Below, in pieces: positions 45,661 through 54,589 of a stretch of 64,000 nucleotides of DNA. Each line of letters starts with the position of its first letter. Positions within the stretch are counted from its first letter, which is position 1. Source of the stretch: Thermoanaerobaculia bacterium (GTDB lineage: Bacteria > Acidobacteriota > Thermoanaerobaculia > Multivoradales > Multivoraceae); the NCBI GenBank assembly GCA_022826745.1, contig JAJDUI010000022.1, positions 124,001-188,000 on the forward strand, given 5' to 3'. The translations under genes were made by a program, and so were the position numbers. A model generated the notes under the pieces. It was not told where the DNA came from and made no database searches. It was given only the letters and a program-made list of their open reading frames with translations.

Positions 45661-47814
45661 GTGAGTCCCGCCACCTTGGGGGATCGCCTGCCCGATGCCG
45701 CCGGGAGGGTCCCGCCCGACGTCATCCTGGAACGCTTCCTCGACTGGGTGGCCGGGCTCGGCTTCGAGCTGTTCCCCGCCCAGGAGGAGGCGCTGCTCGA
45801 AGTCATGGCGGGCCGCCACGTGGTCCTCGACACGCCGACCGGCTCGGGCAAGTCGCTGGTCGCGATGGCGATGCTGTGGAAGGGCCTGTGCGAGGGTCGG
45901 ACCGGCTTCTACACGGCGCCGGTCAAGGCCCTGGCCTCCGAGCAGTTCTTCCGCATGTGCAACGAGTTCGGCGCCGAACGGGTGGGCATGCTGACGGGCG
46001 ACGCCAGCATCAACCCGAAGGCGCCGATCGTCTGCTGCACCGCCGAGGTGCTCGCGAACATGGCGTTGCGCCAGGGCGCGGACCTTCCCGTCGACTACGT
46101 GGTGATGGACGAGTTCCACTTCTACTCGGATCCGGAGCGCGGCGTGTCGTGGCAGGTGCCCCTGATCACGCTTCCCGACACGACCTTCCTCCTGATGTCC
46201 GCGACCCTCGGCAACATGGCGCCGATCAGCGAGGCCCTGGAGCGCGCGACCGGCCGCCCCGTGGCGCTCGTCAGCGGCAGGGATCGACCGGTGCCGCTCG
46301 AGTACGAGTACCGCGATACGCCGCTGCACGTGACGATCGAGGAACTCGCGAACGCCGGCCGGGCGCCGGTCTATGTCGTCAACTTCACCCAGCAGGACTG
46401 CGCCCGCCTTGCCCAGAGCCTGACCAGCCTGAGGCTCTGTTCGCGGGAGGAGAAGAAGGCGGTCTTCAGGGAGATCGGGAACTTCCGCTTCGACACGGCC
46501 TATGGCAAGGAGATGCGGCGCTTCCTCGGCTTCGGAATCGGCGTCCACCACGCGGGCCTGCTGCCGAAGTACCGGCTGCTGGTGGAGAAGCTCGCGCAGT
46601 CCGGGCTGCTCAAGGTGATCGCCGGCACGGACACGCTGGGCGTGGGCGTCAACGTGCCGATCCGCACGGTCCTGTTCGGCCAGCTCTGCAAGTTCGACGG
46701 CGAGAAGGACACGATCCTCACGGTGCGCGACTTCCAGCAGATCGCCGGTCGCGCCGGCCGCAAGGGCTTCGACGACCTGGGCTGGGTGGTCTGTCAGGCG
46801 CCGGCGCACGAGATCGAGAACCGCCGGCGACTGCTCAAGGCGAGCGCCTCCCGGCGAGGGCGCGGCCGCAAACAGGTCCGCAAGCGGCCGCCGCGCGGCT
46901 TCGTACCCTGGAACGAAGGCACCTTCGAGCGTCTGACCACCAGCCGGCCCGAGACGCTGGAGTCCCGCTTCCGTCTCCGTCACGGCATGGTGTTCGACCT
47001 GATCCAGGCCGACGAGTCGGCCCGCAACGGCGGGAGCCACGCGAACTTCGCCTCGCTGCGACGGTTGATCGCCGCCTGCCACGAACCCGCCGCCACCAGG
47101 GACCGGCTGATCGGACAGTCGGCGGAACTCGTGCGCTCGCTGCACCGCGGCGGCATCCTGCGGATGGCGGCGCGGCCGGACGGCGGCTACCGGGTCGAGG
47201 CCGACCGGGAACTGCAGATCGAGTTCTCGATGCACCAGAACCTGTCGCTCTATCTCGTGTCGACCCTGGAACTGCTCGACCAGGAAGATCCCGACTACGC
47301 CCTGGACCTGCTCAGCCTCGTCGAGGCGATCCTGGAGGACCCCGGGATCGTGCTCCGGCGCCAGGCGGCCAGGTTGAGGCACGAACTCGCCGCGCGGCTC
47401 AAGGCGAAACGGGTGCCGTTCGAGGAACGGATGGAACGGCTGCGGGAGGTCACCCATCCACGCCCCCTGACGGACCTCATCGAACCGACCTTCGACGAGT
47501 TCCGTCGTTCCCACCCCTGGGTGCGCGGCGACTCGATCCGGCCGAAGCGCGTCGGCCGCGAGGTCTACGAGGACTCCCTGGGCTTCGACGAGTTCATCAG
47601 ACGCTACGACCTGCAGCGGTCCGAAGGCGTGGTTCTCCGCTATCTGAGCCGGCTGTTCAAGGTCCTGAGCCGCGGCGTTCCCGACCGGTTCAAGACGGAC
47701 GCCGTGTTCGACCAGCTCGGCTACTTCCACGACCTGCTCACCCGGGTCGACAGCAGCCTGCTCAGCGAGTGGGAAAGGCTGTGGTCGCTCGAAGACGAAG
47801 CCGGCGGCGCGTAG
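45661..47814 (+). CDS. Ski2-like DExH helicase with DUF3516 C-terminus
   Basis: The 717-residue protein starts at GTG 45661. Helicase motifs are TPTGSGKSLVA (I), MDEFHFYSD (II, DEFH), MSATLGNM (III), GIGVHHAGLLPKYR, GTDTLGVGVNVPIRTV and QIAGRAGRKGFDD (VI), as in Ski2/Mtr4-type RNA helicases. The C-terminal 350 residues match the DUF3516 extension found in bacterial members of this group. A role in RNA processing or decay is likely but not shown. The 139-bp upstream gap holds the REP-like repeat. Confidence 0.87.
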   Translation: MSPATLGDRLPDAAGRVPPDVILERFLDWVAGLGFELFPAQEEALLEVMAGRHVVLDTPTGSGKSLVAMAMLWKGLCEGRTGFYTAPVKALASEQFFRMCNEFGAERVGMLTGDASINPKAPIVCCTAEVLANMALRQGADLPVDYVVMDEFHFYSDPERGVSWQVPLITLPDTTFLLMSATLGNMAPISEALERATGRPVALVSGRDRPVPLEYEYRDTPLHVTIEELANAGRAPVYVVNFTQQDCARLAQSLTSLRLCSREEKKAVFREIGNFRFDTAYGKEMRRFLGFGIGVHHAGLLPKYRLLVEKLAQSGLLKVIAGTDTLGVGVNVPIRTVLFGQLCKFDGEKDTILTVRDFQQIAGRAGRKGFDDLGWVVCQAPAHEIENRRRLLKASASRRGRGRKQVRKRPPRGFVPWNEGTFERLTTSRPETLESRFRLRHGMVFDLIQADESARNGGSHANFASLRRLIAACHEPAATRDRLIGQSAELVRSLHRGGILRMAARPDGGYRVEADRELQIEFSMHQNLSLYLVSTLELLDQEDPDYALDLLSLVEAILEDPGIVLRRQAARLRHELAARLKAKRVPFEERMERLREVTHPRPLTDLIEPTFDEFRRSHPWVRGDSIRPKRVGREVYEDSLGFDEFIRRYDLQRSEGVVLRYLSRLFKVLSRGVPDRFKTDAVFDQLGYFHDLLTRVDSSLLSEWERLWSLEDEAGGA

Positions 47815-47817
47815 CCG

Positions 47818-48450
47818 TCAGCGGCTCCGCCCGACTCCCAGCCTGGGACACCACTCCTCCACCGGACAGCGCGAGCACCACGGGCTCACCGGCAGGCACA
47901 GCTTCTGGCCGAAGCTCACGAGTGTCTTGTTCAGGCCGATCCACTGGCTACGCGGCAGCTTCGCCCGCAACGCCATCTCGGTTTCGAGCGGCGTCTTCGT
48001 GTCGATGTAGCCCCAGAGGTTCGTGATCCGGTGCACGTGGGTGTCGACGCAGATGCCAGGCCGCCGAAACCCCTCGGTGACGACCAGGTTCGCCGTCTTG
48101 CGGCCGACGCCTGGCAGTTCGACCAGCTCCTCGACCGTCCGGGGCACCTCACCGCCGAACCGCTCGCGCAGCACGCTCATCGCAAGCTGGAGGTTCTTCG
48201 CCTTCGTGCGGTAGAAGCCGACCGGGAAGATGAGCCGCTCCAGTTCTTCGAGCGGCAGAGCGCCGATCTCTTCCGGCGTCGACGCCGCGGCGAACAGCCG
48301 CCTCGTCGCCCCGGCGGTCGCCTCGTCCTTGGTTCGCGCGCTCAGGATCGTGGATACGAGCACCTTGAAGGGATCGCGCTCGGTCTCCGCGATCAGCGTG
48401 ACGATCGGCAGTTCCGAGCCCTCCAGGTGCCGCCGGATACGGCGAAGCAT
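47818..48450 (-). CDS. nth: Endonuclease III
   Basis: A 210-residue HhH-GPD DNA glycosylase/AP lyase that removes oxidised pyrimidines. The helix-hairpin-helix LPGVGRKTANLV contains the catalytic lysine, and the conserved aspartate is in VDTHVHRI. The C-terminal cysteines follow the [4Fe-4S] spacing C-X6-C-X2-C-X5-C (CLPVSPWCSRCPVEEWC). ATG 48450 was chosen; upstream GTG codons could add a Pro-rich extension. It is convergent with the helicase (3-bp gap) and divergent from the epimerase-like gene. Confidence 0.94.
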   Translation of the reverse strand: MLRRIRRHLEGSELPIVTLIAETERDPFKVLVSTILSARTKDEATAGATRRLFAAASTPEEIGALPLEELERLIFPVGFYRTKAKNLQLAMSVLRERFGGEVPRTVEELVELPGVGRKTANLVVTEGFRRPGICVDTHVHRITNLWGYIDTKTPLETEMALRAKLPRSQWIGLNKTLVSFGQKLCLPVSPWCSRCPVEEWCPRLGVGRSR

Positions 48451-48540
48451 CGCCGCCAGGCGGCGGTTCGTCGGCGGCGGCGGCGCGGGCACGGCGCCCG
48501 CGAGAATACCGCCGCCCGCACCGGCTGTTACCTTGAGGTG

Positions 48541-49452
48541 ATGAACGTGGCCCTGAGCGGCGCCTCTGGCCTCATCGGCAGCGCCCTCGTCAACAGCCTG
48601 GAAGCCGACGGCCATCGCTGCCGGCGGCTCGTGCGTCGCACCCCGTCGCGGTCGAACGAGCTCGAATGGTGGCCTGAACGCGGTCTGGCCCAGTCGCCGG
48701 CCGCCGAGGGCCTCGACGCGCTGATTCACCTGGCGGGCGAGAACGTCGCCGCCGGCCGCTGGACCGCCGCGCGGAAACGCAGGATCCGCACCTCGCGCGG
48801 CCCCGCCACCCGCCGGCTGGTCAAGTCGCTCGCAAGCCTCGAGCGACCGCCGGGCGTCTTCATCTGCGCCTCGGCGGTCGGCTACTACGGCGACCGCGGC
48901 GGTGAAGTCCTGGACGAGGACTCGCCGCCCGGGGAGGGCTTCCTGGCCGCCGTCTGCCGGGACTGGGAAGCCGCCGCCCTGCGAGCGTCCGCGGTCTGCG
49001 AGCGCGTGGTGATGCCGCGGTTCGGGGTCGTGCTCTCCGCGCGCGGCGGCGCCCTGGCCAGGATGCTGCCGCTTTTCCGGCTCGGCCTGGGCGGGCGGTT
49101 CGGATCGGGGCGGCAGTACTTCCCCTGGATCCACATCGACGACGCGGTGGCCGCGATCCGGCACGTGATGGACCGCGATGTTCGGGGCGCAGTCAACCTC
49201 GCCGCTCCGGAGCAGGTCACGAACGCGGGCCTGACCTGGTCCCTGGCACGAACCCTGCGGCGCAGGGCTCCGCTGCCCGTGCCCTCGCTCGCCCTTCGCG
49301 CCGCCTTCGGAGAGATGGCGAACGAGACCCTGCTCGCCAGCGCCCGCGTAGTCCCCAGGGTTCTCCGGGAAACCGGGTTCGAGTATCGCTTTCCGAAGCT
49401 CGAGGCGGCGCTGGCCCGCGAGCTGTCGCCCGATACGCCCGCGAGAACGTAG
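48541..49452 (+). CDS. TIGR01777-family NAD(P)-binding epimerase-like protein
   Basis: A 303-residue extended-SDR protein of the SDR39U1/YfcH family. It has the glycine-rich MNVALSGASGLIGSALVNSL at the N-terminus, NLAGENVAAGRWTAARK-like LIHLAGENVAAGRWTAARKR, ICASAVGYYGDRG with the active-site Tyr, and a C-terminal DUF1731-like stretch (PSLALRAAFGEMANETLLAS). The reaction is unknown. ATG 48541 follows a TTGAGGTG ribosome site. Confidence 0.88.
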   Translation: MNVALSGASGLIGSALVNSLEADGHRCRRLVRRTPSRSNELEWWPERGLAQSPAAEGLDALIHLAGENVAAGRWTAARKRRIRTSRGPATRRLVKSLASLERPPGVFICASAVGYYGDRGGEVLDEDSPPGEGFLAAVCRDWEAAALRASAVCERVVMPRFGVVLSARGGALARMLPLFRLGLGGRFGSGRQYFPWIHIDDAVAAIRHVMDRDVRGAVNLAAPEQVTNAGLTWSLARTLRRRAPLPVPSLALRAAFGEMANETLLASARVVPRVLRETGFEYRFPKLEAALARELSPDTPART

Positions 49453-49599
49453 AATCCGGGAAGCGAAACGCAACCCGGCGTGTTGCGTATTCGTGAGTGC
49501 GGCCGGCAACCTCGATGCCGGCGCCAGGACAGAGCCGGCAGCGAGTGGAGCCCCTCCTCCGAGTCCCAGCCAACCCGGCGCAAACAGACCCCGACCACC

Positions 49600-50325
49600 A
49601 TGGCCTTCAAGCTCGAACGACGCGAGACCACCGGGGCGAAGTTTGCCCCCGGTTCCCTCCATCTCGGCGGCTCGCCGTACGAGCTGGAGCCGGAGAGCAG
49701 GACCCCGCTGCGAGTCGCCGTCATCGCGACGATCGCCTTTCACGCGCTTCTGTTCGTCATCAGCTTCCCCACCATGAGGCCACGGGCGCTCCAGGCCGCG
49801 CAGGCGCCGAAGGCGTTCGTCGTCCAGGCCGTCCGCTTCAAGCCGCCGCCACCCGCGAAGGCGGAACCTGTTCCCCAGCGCAAGACGAAGAAGATCCCGA
49901 TTCCCGATCCGACCCCCGACGAGCCCGAACCGCTGATCCGGGAACAACTCTTCGAGGCGCCGCAACTGGAGATCGACGGCATCGCCGATGTCCTGTTCGA
50001 CCTCCCCGAAGCCCCGTCGCCCGCCGGACCGCCTGGAACCCTGTTCGTCGAAGGCGACGTTCTGCCTCCCAAGAAGACCTATGCTCCGCTTCCCAACTAC
50101 ACCGAGGAGGCCCGCCAGGCACGCATCCAGGGCGTCGTCATCCTCCAGGCCGTCGTCGACACCGTGGGCAACGTCGGCTACGTCAAGGTCCTCAAGGGCC
50201 TGCCGGAAGGCCTCACCGAGTCCGCCGTCCAGGTCGTCCAGGAATGGCGTTACGAACCCGCGACCCTGAACGGCGAACCGGTCCCGGTCTACATCAACCT
50301 GACCGTCAACTTCTCGCTGCAGTAG
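49600..50325 (+). CDS. TonB-family energy transducer
   Basis: The 241-residue protein starts at ATG 49600. It has one transmembrane segment (about 47-68, VAVIATIAFHALLFVISFP, with the membrane His typical of TonB), a Pro/Lys-rich periplasmic linker (about 80-125) and a C-terminal TonB domain (about 160-241: YTEEARQARIQGVVILQAVVDTVGNV). It would pass proton-motive energy from ExbBD to outer-membrane receptors such as that at 6809. No exbB or exbD is adjacent. The 147 bp upstream holds no other gene. Confidence 0.88.
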   Translation: MAFKLERRETTGAKFAPGSLHLGGSPYELEPESRTPLRVAVIATIAFHALLFVISFPTMRPRALQAAQAPKAFVVQAVRFKPPPPAKAEPVPQRKTKKIPIPDPTPDEPEPLIREQLFEAPQLEIDGIADVLFDLPEAPSPAGPPGTLFVEGDVLPPKKTYAPLPNYTEEARQARIQGVVILQAVVDTVGNVGYVKVLKGLPEGLTESAVQVVQEWRYEPATLNGEPVPVYINLTVNFSLQ

Positions 50326-50353
50326 AGCGTCGCGGCCCGATTGCCGGTGGTGC

Positions 50354-51442
50354 CTACTCGCTGCCGGACCCGGAATCCGTGCTTGCGGCCTGCCCCTTCT
50401 TCTCGTAGTACTCCTTCTCGAGCAGCCGGGCGCCTCGCAGGATGTTGCCCATCGCGTAGTTGCCTTCGTGGCAGGCGTACTCATAGAGGAGGTCGTCGGT
50501 TCCCGGCCAGATGAGCTCGCCGCTGTAGGGCGCGGCGTAGTCCGTGTCATGGACGGTGAAGCCGTAAAGGAGGTCCTTCGGGCCGTGGCGGCTGAAGCGC
50601 TCGATGACCTTCAGGCCGTCGCGCGGATCGCTCTGGCTGTCAAGGAAGTTCGTCGTCTCGACGACCAGGGTGTCGCCTTCCCACCAGCCGATCGAGTCGC
50701 CGCCCATCGAGCGGTACTCGGCCGGCGGGTGCTCGGCGTTCAGGCGAACCACCTTCGCCCAGTGCATCCACTCGACCAGGATGACGACGTGGTTCTCGGT
50801 CTGCGTGATCGTCTTCAGGTTGTTGTAGGGCAGTGAGCGAACCGGCGTCGTGGCGACGCTGGTGTAGATGCAGCGGTCGCCGGGCGTCAGCGTCTCGGGG
50901 CCGTCATAGGGATCATCCCCGGCCTCGATCCACCAGGCATCGCCGGTGTTCCGGTAGAGGTAGGGGTTGACCGTCGCCCGCCGCGCCTTCCCCGCCTCGG
51001 TCAGCTCCGGCATGCGGCCATTGGGCGGGTCGGTAAGGACCGAGGTCCGGTACTGGCCATCGATCGGGTACGCCTGGTTGCCGAAGTCGAGCCAGAAGAA
51101 GTTGTAGCCGCCGACCGCGCCGGCCGCGCCCGCGGAGCCGTCGCCGCCGGGCGGCGGCGCCTCGCGGCCCGGGTCGCTGACGGCGTTGGCGGCGGCGTCG
51201 GCCGCGGCCATGCCAGCGGCGATCCGCTCCGCTTCCTCCGCGGTCATGAACTGCTTGTCGCCGAGGCGGGCATCCCGCTCGAACGGGGTCAGGTTGGCGA
51301 CGTCGTAGTTGCCGGACAGGTCGGGCCGTCCGCTCGCGGTGCGCGGGATGTCGTCGTCCCCGGCCGCGACGACGGGCGCCGCGAGGAACGCGAGAAGCGT
51401 GAGGCAGGCGAAGGGAATGAGGACCTTTTCGGGACGCGGCAT
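50354..51442 (-). CDS. Secreted protein of unknown function ('RTASGRPDLSG' type)
   Basis: A 362-residue protein with a signal peptide ending VVAAG, then IPRTASGRPDLSGNYD. That opening is very common in large paralogous families of Acidobacteriota and some marine proteobacteria. The rest is beta- and aromatic-rich (HVVILVEWMHWAKVVRLN, GWWEGDTLVVETTNFLD), typical of that uncharacterised family. No catalytic residues are evident. Probably periplasmic or outer-membrane associated. Confidence 0.7.
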   Translation of the reverse strand: MPRPEKVLIPFACLTLLAFLAAPVVAAGDDDIPRTASGRPDLSGNYDVANLTPFERDARLGDKQFMTAEEAERIAAGMAAADAAANAVSDPGREAPPPGGDGSAGAAGAVGGYNFFWLDFGNQAYPIDGQYRTSVLTDPPNGRMPELTEAGKARRATVNPYLYRNTGDAWWIEAGDDPYDGPETLTPGDRCIYTSVATTPVRSLPYNNLKTITQTENHVVILVEWMHWAKVVRLNAEHPPAEYRSMGGDSIGWWEGDTLVVETTNFLDSQSDPRDGLKVIERFSRHGPKDLLYGFTVHDTDYAAPYSGELIWPGTDDLLYEYACHEGNYAMGNILRGARLLEKEYYEKKGQAASTDSGSGSE

Positions 51443-51500
51443 GACGGCTCTCCTTGCGGGGGAATGGCAGCGCCGAGACTACCGCACGTCCCCTGCATAA

Positions 51501-52730
51501 TCAGCGCGGCGGCAGCCAGCCGCGGGGAGGACTGAAGTAGACCTTGAAGTTCGCTTCGCGCCGCAGTTCCGAGGACTGGTTCTCGAACACGCCGTAGACG
51601 AACGTGCCGTGCTCGAGGCGGTGGATCACCGGGTTCCCCAGCCAAGCGGCCTCGCCGATCTCGCACGGTTGTTCCGGCAGGCAGCTTCCGCGGCTCTGAA
51701 GGTCCGCGGCCTCGTACTGGAAGCCGACGAACCGCGCATCCACAGGGAGGAAGATACCCAGGACCTGACACGACCGTTCCGGGTCGAGGATCGGCAGCAA
51801 CAGTTCCTGGACTTCGGTGCGCGCCTCATCGGGCAGCAACCTCAGCACGTCGTTGCCGGTGGGTTCGGCGAGCGACCCGGCGTAGACCCGGAAGTCCGCG
51901 GGCAACGACGCTTCCACGATCTTCGCCACCCGCTCCATCCGTTCGGCGAGAGCGGGGGCGCAGGCCACCGTTTCGGCCGTCCTCGGCGCGGCGGGCCAGT
52001 TGCTCGCCACCGACCACTCACCGGGCCCGCACTCGGGGCAGGCGCCGGCGCGCAGCAGAGTGCGATTCGGCAGCAAACGGACCGCAACCGGTTCCGGCTC
52101 GGGCTCCGGTACGGGCTCGGGCTCGGGCTCCTCAACCGCTGGACGCTCCTCGACCGGCGGATCCGGCGCCGGCTGTTCCGCGACAGCCGCAGGCTGCGCG
52201 GCCGGCGGCTCGACGATCCGGGCGACGTTCTCCCGTCGCTGCCGGCGCTCCCGTTGCTCGGCACGACGCTCCGCCCGTCGCTGGGCCCGCGTCATCGCGC
52301 GCGCCGAACCGGCGCTTGCCGTCGTCGTCGCTACGCCGACGCTCGAGTAGCCGACGTTCATCGGCGCCCAGAAGGGGCCCGTGCGCTGGCGCGAGGTGAA
52401 CCCGACCTCCGGCCGCTTTCCGTCCTCCAGCCTCAGGTAGGAACTCACGATCATGAACCCCTCGCGCCGCAGTTCGACCTGCCACTCGCCTGCCGAAAGA
52501 CCGCTGACTTCCGCCACGCCGGATGCGTCGGTCAGCAGCGGCGGCGGTCCGCCGGAGCGATCGGACTCGGCCAGAAACGCCATGACCGTGACCCCGGGCA
52601 ACGGCTGCCCGGCGTCATCCGTGACCAGCACCTGAAACCCGTTGCCGCCGCTCCACTCCTGGGCCGCCGCGACCGCGGGAACGGCCGCGAGGATCACCGC
52701 CAGGGTCGGAAGGAGCCGGCTCGTCGTCAT
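51501..52730 (-). CDS. Exported protein with CarboxypepD_reg-like domain and Pro/Glu linker
   Basis: The 409-residue protein starts at ATG 52730 with a signal peptide (...VPAVAAAQ). Residues about 30-105 form a carboxypeptidase regulatory-like beta domain (FQVLVTDDAGQPLPGVTVMAFL). An Arg/Glu-rich helical segment (about 150-180) and a Pro/Glu linker with PEPEPVPEPEPEPV (about 205-225) lead to a C-terminal domain with six cysteines. Function unknown. Its ATG overlaps the stop of the small membrane-protein gene upstream (ATGA). Confidence 0.65.
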   Translation of the reverse strand: MTTSRLLPTLAVILAAVPAVAAAQEWSGGNGFQVLVTDDAGQPLPGVTVMAFLAESDRSGGPPPLLTDASGVAEVSGLSAGEWQVELRREGFMIVSSYLRLEDGKRPEVGFTSRQRTGPFWAPMNVGYSSVGVATTTASAGSARAMTRAQRRAERRAEQRERRQRRENVARIVEPPAAQPAAVAEQPAPDPPVEERPAVEEPEPEPVPEPEPEPVAVRLLPNRTLLRAGACPECGPGEWSVASNWPAAPRTAETVACAPALAERMERVAKIVEASLPADFRVYAGSLAEPTGNDVLRLLPDEARTEVQELLLPILDPERSCQVLGIFLPVDARFVGFQYEAADLQSRGSCLPEQPCEIGEAAWLGNPVIHRLEHGTFVYGVFENQSSELRREANFKVYFSPPRGWLPPR

Positions 52731-52987
52731 CCAGTCGCCCCCGGCGGCGTCACGTTCTTCTCCGGAGGTTTGTCCGGCGGACGTCGACGATCGCGCCAGG
52801 TGCCGGTCATCAGCGTGAGCAGTCCCAGGATCAACTCGTCGACGAAGGGCAGCACGTCGGGGACGAACAGGTCGATGAGGAAGACGACCGCCAGAACGAC
52901 GAACAACTGCGGGAAGCGCAGGCGGCCCAGGAAGGAGAACAGCGACGAGTCGCTGGGGCCGCGGCTCGGCGTCGTCTGATCGGCCAT
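52727..52987 (-). CDS. Small two-TM membrane protein (DUF6116-like)
   Basis: An 86-residue protein with LRFPQLFVVLAVVFLIDLFVP and VDELILGLLTLM as two membrane segments and a Lys/Pro-rich cytoplasmic tail. The pattern RLRFPQLF...DLFVPD.LPFVDE resembles the DUF6116 small membrane proteins. It is the first gene of a two-gene operon with the exported protein at 51501. Function unknown. Confidence 0.6.
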   Translation of the reverse strand: MADQTTPSRGPSDSSLFSFLGRLRFPQLFVVLAVVFLIDLFVPDVLPFVDELILGLLTLMTGTWRDRRRPPDKPPEKNVTPPGATG

Positions 52988-53084
52988 CGCCTTCCAGTCT
53001 ACGCGGATTCGCCCGGAAGCCTTCGCAGGCCGAGACTTTCGACGCGTTTCCGTCCGAAGCCGGCCGGAAGCCAGATCTCGGGCG

Positions 53085-54530
53085 TTGCTCGACCATGTAC
53101 TCTTGGCCGTTCAACTACCTGCCCCAGCGTCGACCGAGACGAAGCCAGCCTTGCCTGCAACGAGACACCTCGCCTTCCATGCACCAAAGATCCTCCGGGG
53201 GGGGGGCAGTCATTTCTCCCTCGCCAAACTCGGTGAGTTCGGGACCCGGTATGGCTCCGCACTCCTGCAGGCCGGTCTCCTTGCCAGCTTGTTCTTCGGG
53301 GTTGGCCTCGAGGCGCCCGCCGCCGCCCAGCTCTGGTACGAGACAAGGAACCTGCACGGCACGACGTGGAGCGAACTGACGGCGACGACCGCCACCGTCG
53401 CCGTCGCTCGCGGCACGAACTCGATCTACGTCCGGGATCCCCTCGGCCCCGCCGATGCCCAGATCCCCAAGTGCAACGGAAGCGGGGACGCGCCCCGGAT
53501 CGACTGGGAGGGCAAGTGGGTGTTCAAGCCCCGAGGCCCCCTGAGGCTGCGCACCGGCCTGGAGCATCCGCTCGTCCAGTCCAAGCACCGCGGCATCGCC
53601 TACTGTTTCGACAACTACTCCCGCACCTCGATCAACATCCACGAGAACGTGGAGCCCGGCACCTATCGGGAATCGCTGACATGGCTCGGAGCGGATGGCA
53701 CGGACCTGCAGAACCGCTACGTCGACATCACGGTCATCGTTCTCGAAGAGGCCGGGCCTCCTCCGCCACCACCGCCGCCAGTTGCGCCACCGCCGCCGCC
53801 AGTTGCGCCACCGCCGCCGCCACCATCGCCGCCACCGCCGCCGCCGGAACCTGAGCCCGAGCCAGAAGCGCTGAGCGCGGGCTTCGAACTTCCGGGCGCC
53901 ACCTGCGGCGATGGCCTCTGCACGGCGGTCCAGGGGACGACCTACACCATCCGCAACACGAGCACGGGCAGCCTCGTCTCCATCCTCTGGGCGTTCGGTG
54001 ACGGCAGGGAATCCCGAAAGCGGGAACCCCGGCATACCTGGAAGGCGCCCGGCTTCTATCGGCTGGAACTTGTCGTAACGGACGGTGAAGAGACACTGAG
54101 CGCCTACCGCGACGTTCTGGTCCGCCCGAGCGAACCGGCGGGCGACTGCGAACCGGACGGGGAAAGGCTCTGCCTGGGCGACTCCCGCTTCGCCCTGAAC
54201 GTGGAGTGGTGGACCGAAGAAGGCGACGCGCCCCGAGCCGGCCAGGTGGTTCATTCGGGCACGAACGACTCCGGCCTGTTCCGCTTCTTCGACGGCGACA
54301 ACTGGGAGATCCTGACGAAGGTGCTCGACGGCTGCGAGGTGAACGGCAAGACGTGGGTCTTCGTCGCCTCCGCCACGAACCTGGGCTACCGCCTGCTGGT
54401 CGAGGACACGGCAACCGAAGAGGTGAAGGAGTACACGAGCGCACCCGGCGAGCATGCGCCCGCGGTCGTCGACGTCGCGGCCTTCGACGATGCCTGTCCG
54501 TCGAGCCCGGCCGCTGGCCCCGGGCACTGA
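53085..54530 (+). CDS. Secreted PKD-domain protein with Pro-rich linker; start region disrupted by G10 tract
   Basis: The open frame encodes about 481 residues. A hydrophobic signal (LLQAGLLASLFFGVGLEAPAAAQ) is followed by a beta domain (about 83-220). A linker of PPPPPPPVA-like repeats (about 225-260) leads to a PKD domain (about 268-350, ILWAFGDGRESRKREPRHTW). The C-terminal domain (about 370-465, CLGDSRFALNVEWW, GLFRFFDGDNWEILTKVLDGC) is widespread in Thermoanaerobaculia-like Acidobacteriota. The only in-frame start is TTG 53085, giving an oddly long leader. The ATGs at 53095 and 53179 are in another frame and would join this one if the G10 at 53197-53206 were G11. Surface or secreted protein. 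Confidence 0.65.
   Translation: MLDHVLLAVQLPAPASTETKPALPATRHLAFHAPKILRGGGSHFSLAKLGEFGTRYGSALLQAGLLASLFFGVGLEAPAAAQLWYETRNLHGTTWSELTATTATVAVARGTNSIYVRDPLGPADAQIPKCNGSGDAPRIDWEGKWVFKPRGPLRLRTGLEHPLVQSKHRGIAYCFDNYSRTSINIHENVEPGTYRESLTWLGADGTDLQNRYVDITVIVLEEAGPPPPPPPPVAPPPPPVAPPPPPPSPPPPPPEPEPEPEALSAGFELPGATCGDGLCTAVQGTTYTIRNTSTGSLVSILWAFGDGRESRKREPRHTWKAPGFYRLELVVTDGEETLSAYRDVLVRPSEPAGDCEPDGERLCLGDSRFALNVEWWTEEGDAPRAGQVVHSGTNDSGLFRFFDGDNWEILTKVLDGCEVNGKTWVFVASATNLGYRLLVEDTATEEVKEYTSAPGEHAPAVVDVAAFDDACPSSPAAGPGH
53197..53206 (+). repeat. Homopolymeric G10 tract near gene 5' end
   Basis: Ten consecutive G lie in the 5' end of the PKD-protein gene. One added G would place ATG 53179 (MHQRSSGGGG...) in frame with the signal peptide and the rest of the protein. 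The tract could vary by slipped-strand mispairing or be a sequencing error. Confidence 0.7.
53759..53850 (+). repeat. Coding repeat for proline-rich linker
   Basis: CCGCCGCCAGTTGCGCCACCG-type units recur in tandem here and encode the PPPPPPPVAPP linker between the N-terminal domain and the PKD domain. Such repeats tend to vary in length between strains. Confidence 0.7.
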
Positions 54531-54589
54531 GCGCCGGACTCCCGGCGCCGGACGAAGGCTGAAAGGGCTGCGGAGTAGCCTCGTTCACC

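Noticed and set aside
45522..45851. N-terminal extension of the TrmJ-like frame
   Set aside because: The sequence comes from the REP-like repeat and the antisense of the helicase gene; homology begins after ATG 45521.
48451..50550. The long upstream extension of the endonuclease III frame
   Set aside because: It is antisense to the epimerase-like and TonB genes; homology to endonuclease III begins only near ATG 48450.
52090..52130. GGCTCGGGCTC-type repeats as a regulatory tandem repeat
   Set aside because: They encode the PEPEPV linker of the exported protein and are explained by coding sequence.
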